This document shows, piece after piece, positions 22,489 to 33,176 of a DNA stretch of 64,000 nt. Position numbers and translations under genes: made by a program. Origin of the DNA: Selaginella moellendorffii (Eukaryota; Streptophyta; Lycopodiopsida; Selaginellales; Selaginellaceae); NCBI RefSeq assembly GCF_000143415.4, contig NW_003314276.1:2562184-2626183 (forward strand), in the 5' to 3' direction. Each line of letters opens with the position of its first letter. Positions within the stretch are counted from its first letter, which is position 1. The notes beneath the pieces are model-generated. The model was not told the origin of the DNA. It saw only the letters and a list, made by a program, of their open reading frames with translations, and searched no databases.

Positions 22489-24752
22489 GAAAATGACGCT
22501 CGGGCATTGTCCACAAAACAAGTCCATAACGATTACAAACAACTATACTCAAGAACACAATATGAACAAAACAAAACAGAGTTAGCCCTAACCCTGACGG
22601 TGAGGAAGCGCGCACTGGAACATCACAAGGGTAAGCTTGAGTGGCAAGCAAATCTTGAGATCACAAGAGTGCTAGAGAGTGATCGTCAGCTAGGCGCTTT
22701 CACCCATCTCAAACACGTGCATCAGATTCTAAGAAACACACCAATCGAGAGAAACAAGAAGAAAGCAAGTAGAAAAGAGAGTGCCCACGAAAGAAGAAAG
22801 AAGAGTGTGTTCACGAGAATAGAAAGAGCGCTCATATCTTTTCTTCTATTTGCATCACAGGTACAAGAGCATTCTCAACAGCACCGAAGAGTCGACACAA
22901 TGCGAACCACAGAAACCATCATCCTTTCACAAAATCTTGAGTGGCAATTCAATGATGATGTCAAGCATTGAACTCGCACTCACGGACTTTTCAACTTTGC
23001 AGAACGAATGGCAGGATATCTCATGGGTCAAGTGAGCAACAAGAAGGCTCACTTGATGGATCTCGCCACCGGCCAGGTTGAGCTTGAAGATTTGGAGGTG
23101 GCAGCAGCTCTATGTCTCCTAGACGAAGGCAAGCCAGTCTCTGCTCCATGCACACGGGCTTTAAGTCACGACATCATGAAAGATCTCGAGAGCTACAACT
23201 CGGCGCTTAGTTTGCAATTCTCCAATATCAAAGATGAGCTCTACAAAATATTCAAGTTCCTCGTTCTCAACCTGGAATTTCGGAAGACTGCCACGACAGT
23301 GAGCAGATCCGTGGCCTTCATTTATGATGATCTTCATGCTGGGAAGAAAGTGGATTTAGCAGGATATGTGATCCCGAAGTTTCGTAGAGAACTTAAGAAG
23401 GTGGCAGGAGAACTCAATGCGAAGAAATGTGTGAGGACACTGATACTACCGTATGTCCGAGCCATTGTCATGCATAGAAAACAAGCAATGGTGATCTACA
23501 GTTCACCACCTCTGCCTCCACAGCATGAAGCCACAAAATGTTCAAAGTGCCAAGCTGAAGAACACTTGATGAATACTGAGAAGAAAAAGGTCCAGCAAAA
23601 GACAGTAGCAACTCCACGAAGAAAGACACGGGGACAAGGACGAAGAAACGTTGCGCCTCCACAGATTGATAGTGACGACAGTTATGTGCAAACAATCTAG
23701 CACACAGTGCCGAGACGACAACAACCAACGAGAACTTCTAGATCCAAAACAAAACAGCAGCAGAGTTTGGCACCTACACAGCCAGCTTGGAGCCTCTTAG
23801 CTCACCGCAGCCAGATTTGCCACCATCACCACCGCAGGAACTGGCACAATCTCTGTCTCCAGGTACAACAATTCCAGTGGATGATCACATTTTACTGACG
23901 CAGGATATTCTTGAAAATCCTGAGACGGTTACAAATCCACCATCCGTTGAGCAGGGGCACAACACTTTTTACGAACCACCCACAAAGCAGACTGCTGAGC
24001 AACACCAGCCTCAACAGCAGTCTCCACTGTTGCAGCCCATCGAGCAGTAGTCTCCACCATTGCAGCCTGTCGAGCAGCACCAACATTCATTGCCACAGTC
24101 TGCTGAGCAGCCATCTTCACCACACCAGCGTGCTGAGGAGCAGTCATCTTTGCCACAGCAGCCAACCAAGCTACAGCAGCCAGCTGAGCCGCACTAGACA
24201 TTTGCTCCAGACACCATTGCCGACAACATGCAGCCGCCTCGTTCAACAATGCAACGCCAATTTCATCACGAGGGCGTTAACAACAAGCGCCACCACTACA
24301 ATTTGGAGAAGCAGGAGCATCATCATTAGGACCAGCAGCAACCAAAAGTGATCCGTCCCATGCCTACAAACTTCTTGGAGCAGTACCATAACTCCAACAT
24401 GGTGGTGTACACGTGAGATGGCATGGAGAGCTTCTTCTGCAATGTTTTTGCACGCCCACATGAGGAGAAAATGGCGAGCATGGCTCAGGAACTCGATCAG
24501 GTAAAGGGAATCCTTCGCACTATACAGGCTCATGGACTCCCAACACCAAACACCTGCCGAGAATCTTTTGAGTTAGCGCAGCAGTACCAACTCGAGAATG
24601 CCTGCCTCACCAAAGAGAACATGGAGCTCAAGGCCCGACTACAGGTGCTCGAGACTGCCATAAAGAACTACACTCACGACGAGCTCGAGGACTTTGAGGA
24701 AGAACTAGAGGCTAACACCACAACTGCTACCACCACTACAATGGAAGCTTGA
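22489..24752 (+). pseudogene. Additional ORF region of element 2, between pol and the 3' LTR
   Basis: Up to three coding blocks lie in plus orientation. The frame used by 22471-22971 continues, after one TGA at 22969, into a 230-residue frame at 23008-23700. This is alpha-helical in look, with a basic end (RRKTRGQGRRN). A second frame from about 23787 to 24752 holds a Pro/Gln-rich linker (QPVEQHQ-type repeats) and a C-terminal coiled coil (QYQLENACLTKENMELKARL); it is broken by four stops, each one transition from CAG or CGA or similar. Sense ORFs after integrase are known in some plant Ty3/gypsy lineages. Function unknown. A tract ttttcttctatttgcatcacag at 22840-22860 looks like an intron end. 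Confidence 0.5.
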
Positions 24753-24787
24753 GCTGCAGGAGCTGCTCAACTCTAGTCGTTGGAGAG

Positions 24788-25190
24788 TAGAGAGGTACAT
24801 GCATTTTGCATTGTGATTTTCGCACAAAGGCATTTCCTGAGTTAGGAATTGAGATCAGGATTTCTCCCGGTCTAAATTCTTGACTTGGATGACTAGGCAT
24901 GTAGTGGTTATATAGGCTGGTGATAGCACGCTAGACCTATCCCCTTTCTGTCTTTTATATCCTTGGCTATAATAACATACACTCCACTTGCTCAACATCT
25001 ACTCTTCTCTTCCATGTCTATCTTACTCACTGCCTTCTGGGGATCAAGGTTGTGAGATGTGCATCAATCTCAGCATCAACATCTTTGCAACATCACATGG
25101 CTAAGTATTTCTTTCCTTTTTATGTTTGGATCTAATTTAGATTAGAGAGGATTCACAAGATCATTGTAGAGGTGATTTTGTAATTATCCA
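24788..25190 (+). repeat. 3' LTR of element 2
   Basis: 403 bp, same length as 13937-14339, followed directly by the TSD actcc at 25191-25195. The polypurine tract just before it is weak (ttggagag). Confidence 0.88.
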
Positions 25191-25195
25191 ACTCC

Positions 25196-26160
25196 CTAGG
25201 CTTCTATTGGTAATATAAAGATTGTCCACTCAAAATGTCATTTTTCCTTTGCTAGTGAAGATGTTAGCACGAACCTTGGAGAAAAAAGCTCTCACAGGCC
25301 TGATGTTGAGTACCATTCTACTCAAAGACACCACTTTCAGATTGAGCTATTTCAAGTAGCTGATGAAGAGAGTGCATCACAATAGGTTGAAATTGTTTAC
25401 CGTAGTGTGAAGTCGAAGTAATGGGCAATCTAACATATGCCAGCAAAATCAAATGTAAAGTGTGTGGGGAAGGGGCAAGTGGTGGCAAATTTACTTTTAT
25501 TCCAACCCCATATTTCTATAGGGAACGAAAGCAAGAAAGATTTTCGAGATGGTGTTAGTTGTATTGTTGCAACACTGATGCCAACCATATGAAGTGGCTT
25601 GAAAACACTATAGTGATTGAACCTGATGTAGTACCTAAAAATGGCCAGTTGCTAATGGGGTCGCATTCACCTCGGATGAGATTGAAAACCTTAAGAAATC
25701 TGGTTTCAATCTTAAGAGGAGAATTGAAGACATATGTGATAGAACCAAGATTATTTCTACAGAGATGCATAGGAGGCTAGCAAGAAATAGGTAAAGTAGT
25801 TAAATTTATTGGTACTGTCTCCAAGTAAAAGTAGGGTAAAATAAACTTGGCTTAAACACTTGAGTGTGAGATTCTCTCCACAAAATACATCATTATGCTT
25901 ATAACGGAGTATATAGTCAAAACAAAAAGTGGAGAATACACAATTACCATTCAAGACTTTCCTTCTTGCACATGTCCAAACTTTATGAAGTGTGAGGAAC
26001 ATAGGAAGGCATATACTCCTTACAAACATATATATTACATCTTCATTAACATTTTGCACTAGAATTCTAAAGTGGATATTCATATACATCAAGCAAACCT
26101 TACTATTGTTGACTTGTGAAAAACTTTTGGAGCTAACTAGATTTTCCAACACTATCAATA
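25196..26160 (+). pseudogene. MULE-like transposase relic, right half with SWIM-like finger
   Basis: This resumes the sequence interrupted at 13936. Short frames include a CKVCGEG-type fragment near 25450 and, at about 25935-26045, YTITIQDFPSCTCPNF followed by an MKCEEH...YKH segment. This resembles the SWIM zinc finger (CxC...CxH) at the C-terminus of MULE and FAR1-type proteins. It helps recruit transposase or regulators to DNA. Frame changes and stops abound. Order, strand and TSD fit make it the other half of the relic at 12160-13936. Confidence 0.5.
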
Positions 26161-27290
26161 TTTATTCTCTACAATAATGTAAACTTATTATACTTTATAT
26201 AATTAATAAAAAATGTTTTTTCATCTCACTTTTCATTTTATATACTTGTGAGTGTTTTTTTTACAATACTACCCATAATACTCGTGTGTCTCCATTTTTG
26301 TCTTTACCATCTCAAAAAATATTTCATAATAGTCTTTCGGGTGCATGATGTTGCAATGTGTCGCGAGAGCATATATACCATTATACTGATCATCACCATT
26401 GTTTCCACCAAAAGCTAAAAAATATAAAAGGTATTTCTTGAAAGTCACAGAATTGGAATTTTCTAAAACAAGTAAAAGGGCATTTTTTTCACCTAATTTG
26501 TTGCATTCTTTGTCATTGCATTTATCTCCAACTGATGATCACTATCCTCACTATCCTCTCTTTCATTCTTTTGTGTGGTTTGGTTATGCTATGCAATGGA
26601 ATAATTATTTTTCATTCTTTTGTGTGGTTTGGTTATGCTATGCAATGGAATAATTATTGCATCTCCTAACACTTAAACTCTAAGAAGAAAGATTGTGAAA
26701 GTTAAAATTACCAACACTAAAGCCCACAGATATTTATATGTATTTCCTTCTCTTTAAATGAGAGTGTGAATGAAAATTCATAAATTCTAGACAATATGCT
26801 ATGACAAACCCCTTAGAAATGTATTCTAGAAAAGAACCAAGTCTTTTTTTTATATGCAATAAGCTTATATCAATGGTTTTTTTATTTTCCTTTCAAACGG
26901 TTATATAGCTTTACATAGAATCTTATTTCAAATTTATTATTTTTTTAATTCTGGCAAACTTGAAATTTACTAGCTAAAAAACACAGAATATAAATTTAAG
27001 GAAGTGGCAATAATACTTTTTCTGCAAACATCTTATTTTATATTCTAACAAACATCCCTATTATGGCATGCAGAAATATTTAAATTTTTAGAACAAAAAG
27101 TGCCCTTTAGAACATTTTTATTTATAAAATATGTAGAGTGTTATGAAACTATTAAGTTTTTCATAACTTTAATATTTTAAATATTTAAATATTTGTATTA
27201 AACTACAATTGAAACTTGAGCTCAACTCATGAGCTCAACTTTTCAACTCATAAGTTCAAATATGATCTATGCTCTAGGAATAGTGAGGTC
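26160..27290. other. AT-rich flank without genes
   Basis: Very AT-rich, with homopolymer runs and no coherent frame. It includes a 49-bp tandem duplication (listed separately). It may contain the unmarked right end of the MULE-like relic. From about 27283 the sequence matches the family A LTR. Confidence 0.5.
26561..26658 (+). repeat. 49-bp perfect tandem duplication
   Basis: The block starting tttcattcttttgtgtgg occurs at 26561 and again at 26610, including a repeated ttatgctatgcaatgg. This is a recent local duplication in AT-rich DNA. Confidence 0.85.
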
Positions 27291-27971
27291 CAAGAATTAG
27301 TCTTGAAAGAACTCTCCAATTCAAACTAACTTGAGGTTGAGATTGGGGGTTAAGAGCCTCGGGTGGGAGTGAACATGGAATTGGGTGGTGCTAGAGAGGC
27401 CACTCAAGGAAGTGCTCAAGAGTAGTTCCCATTCCTGGAAGGGAAATCAATTGTGATACTCCTAACTCAAGTGAAGTGGTGCCCCACTCACTTGAGTACC
27501 ATACGGCTCACTGATCCTTGCCCCTTCCTAAGAGATTGGGCCTTCCGTTTGGGATGGAAATGGGGAAGTAGAGGTACTTAGGCTACGATATTTCCCTCTG
27601 GAGTCCCAAAGCAAATGATGCATCCAAGGCTTGGGATTTAGAAGGTCCTATGATCAAGCCTTATAATACTAAGGGATGTTAAGAACTTAGAAATTTGGTA
27701 TGCTTAATTGCTTGTGCTTGCAGAAAGTGTAAGCAAACCTTAAGTCTAGTCTAACCTAAAGAGTGGGATTAGGAGTGAATTTAGGAATCTATGGATGGAT
27801 GGTTAATACCCTATTACTTGTCTAGTGAGTAGTTAAAGCTAAGTAGGACTAAGTAGGAGGTGGTACCATAGGTGGGAACCTTGGCAAGGGAATCTAACTA
27901 AGGCCAAGGTAGTTGTGGTTAGATAGACAAGGTAAGCTGGCAAATCAGAAAGGAAAAATTTGTGACTTACA
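27283..27971 (+). repeat. 5'-truncated LTR of chromovirus family A
   Basis: It matches the last part of the complete family A LTR at 30781-33176 (atagtgaggtcca, tcttgaaagaactctcc). It ends GACTTACA at 27971, followed by a primer-site-like ATTTGGTATCAAA. The upstream part of the LTR is missing. Confidence 0.7.
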
Positions 27972-29590
27972 ATTTGGTATCAAAACCTTTTCCTCAGTTC
28001 TAAAAAAGGATAAAGGAAAATTGCTGAGAGATGGCTAAAGCAGACCATAAGAGAACCAAAGTGGAGATGGAACCTCCTCTAGAGCTAGAACCTTTGGTCG
28101 AACAAGAAGTTATGGATGAGGAATCCTTACATGAGGAAGACTCCAGTGAGGAAATTCCAAACATGAGTCCGGTGGGGAGGTTCAGTTGTCTAATGCTCGA
28201 TTGAACGTTCTAGAAAGACAATTGACATAGACTAATACCCTACTAAAGACCCCCGTATACAAGCTAAAGTATGACAGAAAGTGGCAAAAGACTGCAAATG
28301 CTGGTAGTGCAAAAGGCATGGACCCTTTGGTAGGGACTGAGGTAAAACCAAACAAGGTCAAATAAACTAAAGTGGAATTAATCTTTTAAAGAGTTCCCAA
28401 GTATAAACCAAAGCTCCCACTAGTCTTTAAAGGAGTGAATGACTATAAGGTGGTGGAGGATATGGAGGATTACTTTCAAGTGTTATAGTTACCAAGCTCA
28501 GAAAAGGTCCCATGTGCAAAACCAGACAGAAGAGAAAACAGGTTATGTAAAACACAATGGACTCATCTATTATAAACAAACAAGGGTGTATGTTCCAAAA
28601 GGGGAATTAAGAAAGGTAGCTTTAAAAGAGTGTCATGATGGACCTTTCGCAAGATATGGCAGAGTGCCCAAGATGATAGGCATACTCAAGAGAAATTATC
28701 ACTAGCCAGACATGGCTAAACACGTTCAAAACTATGTAAAGACATATCCAACTTGTCAGTAGGTCAAAGCCATGACTAATGCTAGTAGGGGCTTGTTATA
28801 AAACATTCTAATTCTAGATTGTCTACAGAAATGTCTTATGATGGAATTCATCACAAGATTCCCCCCAAGTGAGGAATTTAATGTGATATTCATGGTGGTG
28901 GACCGGTTTTCGAAGATGGTAGATTTCATACCCACCATAACGGAAGTGGATGCAGAAGGTGTACCAAAGCTGTTCTTTGAATAAGTGGTTCGACTATGGG
29001 GAAGGCCAGAAGAAATTATCCTAAATCGAGACAAAATCTTCACTAGTAGGTTCTGAAGCACTCTCATATAACAATATCACACTAAGTTAAAATTTAGTAT
29101 AGCTTATCACTTATAGACAAGCATTAGGTATTAAGTCAAGTTTAATGGCAATGACACTTCTTAACAAATGAACAAACGAAAAGGGTGAATAGGCATCTAG
29201 AGGATTATTTGTGATGCTATGTCTCCAAAGACCAAACTAATTAGGTAAGCCATTTAGGACTTGTAGAAATGTGCTATAACAATTCACCATATTCAAGTAT
29301 CGAAGTGAGTCTATGGGAAGTCATCAATGGGCGAGCTATTGAAGGTTTTATAGAACTCGGCATGACCGAATATCATGGAGAGTTACCCGTAGTGGAGGTG
29401 TTCATAGCGGAAAGACTCAACATTTGGAATTTAGTGAGGGATTCTTTAGAATAGGCTCAACAAAGGCAAACCAAGTACGCAAACCAAAAGTGCTGGGACA
29501 TAGAGTTCTAACCTAAGGAGAAGGTGTGGCTAAACACCAAGAACCTAAGGTTACCAAGTGGGATCAACCAGAAGTTGATCTAAAGGTAAA
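27972..29590 (+). pseudogene. Family A chromovirus copy 1: gag start fused to integrase
   Basis: After the primer site, gag starts near 28031 (MAKADHKRTKVEME). A little past 28440 the sequence jumps from gag to the integrase zinc-binding region (VYVPKGELRKVALKECHDGP, then P-T-CQ). Protease, RT and RNase H are deleted. The integrase core follows (MEFITRFPPSEEFN, VVDRFSKM, ILNRDKIFTSRF at about 28840-29060) with many stops. At 29590-29640 it meets a family C LTR that separates it from its chromodomain. Confidence 0.7.
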
Positions 29591-29640
29591 AATGCATGTA
29601 TTCTTGGAAATGAACTAATCTTAAATTCCTTAAGCAAATG

Positions 29641-30377
29641 TGTCACAAATGTGACTACGGGTATCAAAAGTTACCTATTGACTAGTTCTTTTGAATATTC
29701 TTTCCTTACTACCATGATGGTAGAAGGTTGGCATTGTTAGACACTTTATCAGTCCCTCTTGTTCACGTGTTAGTAAACTAGGCTTAGCACCTATACTTAG
29801 CCAAATAAATATGAAAGTATCTAAATTTGTTAATTTGGCATATCTATAGGATGTAGAGATTGTCCTAAATATAATAGTGTTCATCTCATGTCCAAATTTG
29901 CAATCTAGTGTCATTCCATATTTAATAAGTTTAAGTTAATCTCAGAGAGTAACTCCTGGTATAAAGGATGGATTGCTAAAGTCCCCATATCTTCACATTA
30001 CACCACCGGTATGCTGAAATAGCACCAAACTCCATTTGGCTCCATTTTGCATGTTGGGATGTTCGATACTTTAAAACTCACTCTGTGCTCTTGTCCTTTT
30101 GCTCTTTAGGCTGAACACTCGGGAGTTGCTCCATGCTTTGGTTCTATCACTTCTTGGCTCCATGCTTTGGTTCCGTCATTCCTTGACTCCATGCTTAAAA
30201 GTTTGGCCTCGTTCCTTCATTCAGTGACCCAAGGCCCTAAAACTCGACTCCACTCCACTATCCTTAGGGATATGTGGCATGTGGCATATAGCATATGACA
30301 CATGGCACATGGAGGGTTTACGTTTTGTTTTGTGGTTATCCTATGGTAAATCATCATAAGATAAAGGGTGAAAACCA
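29641..30377 (+). repeat. Family C LTR inserted in family A copy 1
   Basis: It begins TGTCACAAATGTGAC and ends GTGAAAACCA, about 737 bp, matching the family C LTRs at 40236-41354 and 43618-44548 with internal deletions. Its right edge abuts gcaagttc, the same base position in the chromodomain region as the right edge of the copy at 44548. The two junctions therefore probably descend from one insertion that was later duplicated. Confidence 0.65.
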
Positions 30378-30740
30378 GCAAGTTCAAGAGGCCTTATGAG
30401 ATTGAGGCTCAAATTGGTAAAGTAGCTTATCACCTTCAACTTCCTCAAAATATGGGGAAGATGCACTCTATGTTCCACTTGAATTTACTCAAGCCATACT
30501 TTGAAGATCTACTTTGCAAGGACCAAATAAGACCTTTATCCGAGGTTATTTAAGAGGAAGAGGAATATACGGTCAAGGCCATCCTCAATACGTGTAAGAG
30601 CAAGTGATAAAGACACAAGGTGAGGGAATTCCATGTGAAGTGGAAAGGATTTCCACACTATGAACCAATACGAGAACTAGAGAAGAACCTAGTGAACATA
30701 TGAGATCTAGTGGAAAGATAGAACCTTACTTATGCAAAGT
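30378..30740 (+). pseudogene. Chromodomain end of family A integrase, copy 1
   Basis: Reads FKRPYEIEAQIGKVAYHLQL, HSMFHLNLLKP and, after a TAA, a chromodomain (EEEYTVKAIL, VKWKGFPHYEP). Chromodomains on integrase target insertion to marked chromatin. Stops at about 30550, 30592 and later show decay. Confidence 0.75.
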
Positions 30741-30780
30741 TCAATTAAAGTATCCATTTGTGAAATTGAAAAATGTCATA

Positions 30781-33176
30781 TGTTAGGGCCCAAAGGTGCA
30801 CCGAAGGTAAGCTAATAGGTTAGCTAGGTTGACTACGCGTAAGTAGTTATGCACAACTCCTTGTGTGGATGTAGAATCCATAGACATATTTTATAGAGCT
30901 TGGGTTTGAGTCCCAACCCTCTAGTAAAGCAAGGTTGATGGCTGCAAACTTCAAGGTGGTTTTATGGACGGCCTCTTGGCAGCTTTATGCCGAGGCTGCT
31001 TTGGGACTGCTGGATCTCGAGGGGCGGATTTTCACGCATAGGCTCTATAGGCAACACTGCGTAGGGGGTGTGAAAGATTTGTCCCAGCTATACTAGGGCA
31101 TGGTGAGGTGAAGGATATAGGGACATCTATATCCTGTTGTCATGGGCTCTTAGCCAGGGAGGCTGATTTAAGCACACCACTAAGTGGGGGGATGCCCCTG
31201 AAGACATAGTTAACAAGTAGTAGGATTAAAAAGAGACGTTCGATATGGGCATTGAACTTCTTCTATGGATGGTAGAGTTATAAGGAACCAACTTCTTAAA
31301 GTGTTATAGGGTAAAGGATCCTTGAACCCACAATCGGAATATTAAAAAGTTCATCAGATAAGACTGAGTTCGAGATCAAGTCTGGGACTAACTCTAACAC
31401 TAAGTTCGAGACTGAGTCTGAGATCGAGTCCAAGACCAACTTCAAGATTGAATTAAAGATGGAGTCTAGGACCAAGTTCGAGCTTGTTTTTGTTTTACAT
31501 ATGGCTTGGGTTTAAGCCCAAGTTCCATTTCATGCTAGCTGGTGAAGTACCTATATCCTTGCGTTAGACCACTGGTATGCTAAAATAGCGCTAGACTCCA
31601 TTTGGCTCCATTTTGCGTGTTGGTCTTGGCATTGGGATGTTCGATGCTCTAGGACTGTTCCAAGTTGCTTTATGCTCCTGTCCCTTTTCTCCTTGGGCTA
31701 AATGCTTGAGAGTTGCTCCATGCTCCGGTTTTGTCGCTCCTTAACTCCATACTTAGGAGTTTGGCCTTGTTCCTTCATTCAGTAGCCCAAGGCCCTGAAT
31801 CTCAAGTTCCACTCCACTATCCTTAAGGACATGTGGCATATGGTATATAGCATGTGACATGTGGCACATGGGGGATTTAGGTTCTGCTTTGTGGTTATTT
31901 TATGGTAAATCACCATAGGATAAAAGGTGAAAACCACATATGCTACATTTGGTATTAGAGGATACGTCTCAGTGAGTACTATCCAATGAGATTGGGCAAG
32001 TAGTCTTGTTGTATACATAGAGATGAAAATGATGATCCAAGTAGGTACACGTTTAGGTGTTAAGACTTCACATTCATTCCTTGGGTATGAATTTTTGTTA
32101 ACTTTTATACCATATTGTGTGAGCTTGTGCTTGGGTTCATAAGATGGATTAAGATGTTTTGTTTGCATGAGCTTGCGCTTAGGCTCATGAGTGAGGCACA
32201 TTAGCAACTCAAGGTTACACTTGAGTTGGCAAGATTAATGTTAGCCTTTTGGTGGTTCCATAAGTTGTTCTAGTGGTTCCATGATGTAAAGAATTAACTC
32301 CCTGAGGTGTCAGAGGCTAAAAGATCCCCGAAAGTACAACTAGAATGATAAAGAGTTCATCGGATGAGACTAAGTCTGAGATCGAGTCCAAGACCAACTC
32401 TAAGACTGAGTTCAAGACCGAGTCCAAGATCAAGTCTAAGATTGACTCTGAGACTGAGTTTGAGATTGACTCCGAGACCAAGTTTGAGACCAAGTCTGAG
32501 ATCCAAGATCGGGTCCGAGACTGAGCCCAAGGTCAAGTCTGAGATCGAGTCCAAAACCAAGTCCGAATACTAATACAAGTTGTGGGGTGAAAACCCAAAG
32601 CGTGTGTCTCTCGAGGGGGGGGGGGGGCGGGGGGGTGGGCTGTAGGGAGTTCCAAAACTATAGTAAGGATAGTGAGGTATACGAATCAGTCTTGAAGGAA
32701 CTCTCCAATGATGCTTCCAAATTGACTTGAAGTTGAGACACGGGCCGAAGGGCCTTGGGTGGGAGTGAGCATAGACTCAGGTGGTGCTAGAATGGCCACC
32801 CAAAGAAGTGCTCAAGAGTAGCTCCCACTCTTGGAAGGGAAACCTAATGCGATGCTCTCAGTTCATATGAAGTGGTGCCCCACTTGAGTACCTTGCAACT
32901 CATTGGTTCTTGCCCTTTCTAGGACCTTGGGCCTTCACTTCGGGATGGAAGTGGGGGGGTAGAGGTACCCATATCGGGCCGTTAGGCCACGGTATTTCCC
33001 CCTAGTGTCTCAAAGCAAGTGTTGCACCTAAGGTTTGGGATTTAGAGGGTCCCATAATCAAGTCTTATTGTACCAAGGAGAACCTTGGCGAGGGAATTTA
33101 GTTAAAGCCAAGGTAGTGTTGGTCAAATAGACGAGGTAAGTTGGCAAATTGAAAAGAAAAAATTTTGTGGCTTACA
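30781..33176 (+). repeat. Family A LTR, about 2.4 kb, with internal minisatellite
   Basis: Starts TGTTAGGGCCCAAAGG and ends GTGGCTTACA, followed by TTTGGTATTTGAG (primer-site-like) at 33178. It serves as the 3' LTR of copy 1 and the 5' LTR of copy 2. It contains a 12-bp-type degenerate minisatellite (GAGTCYRAGAYY) at about 31360-31480 and 32360-32580, a foreign piece with a family C LTR end (about 31480-31944, then a TTTGGTATTAGAGG primer-site-like word), and a G-run at about 32618-32636. Its length comes partly from these insertions. Confidence 0.65.

Larger units (their letters stand above)
13937..25190 (+). mobile_element. 11.25-kb Ty3/gypsy LTR retrotransposon (element 2) with extra ORFs
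   Basis: Two 403-bp LTRs (13937-14339, 24788-25190) and a perfect 5-bp TSD, actcc, at 13932-13936 and 25191-25195 delimit one insertion. The LTRs differ at about 13 positions by eye (about 97%), so it is younger than element 1. Directly after the 5' LTR is TTTGGCGACCACGGTGGGA, a primer-site style seen in plant Tat/Athila-type elements. Interior order: ORF1 (15312-15962), gag (about 16730-17760), protease (about 18640), RT/RNase H (19603-20830), integrase (to about 21693), a foreign gag insert, then an additional coding region up to the 3' LTR. The LTR ends TA...CA are not canonical. It sits inside a MULE-like relic. Confidence 0.88.

Noticed and set aside
32610-32640. G-runs near 32.6, 38.5 and 46.2 kb as telomere-like or regulatory quadruplexes
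   Set aside because: They lie at the same place in each family A LTR and vary in length; they are better explained as homopolymer expansion within the LTR.
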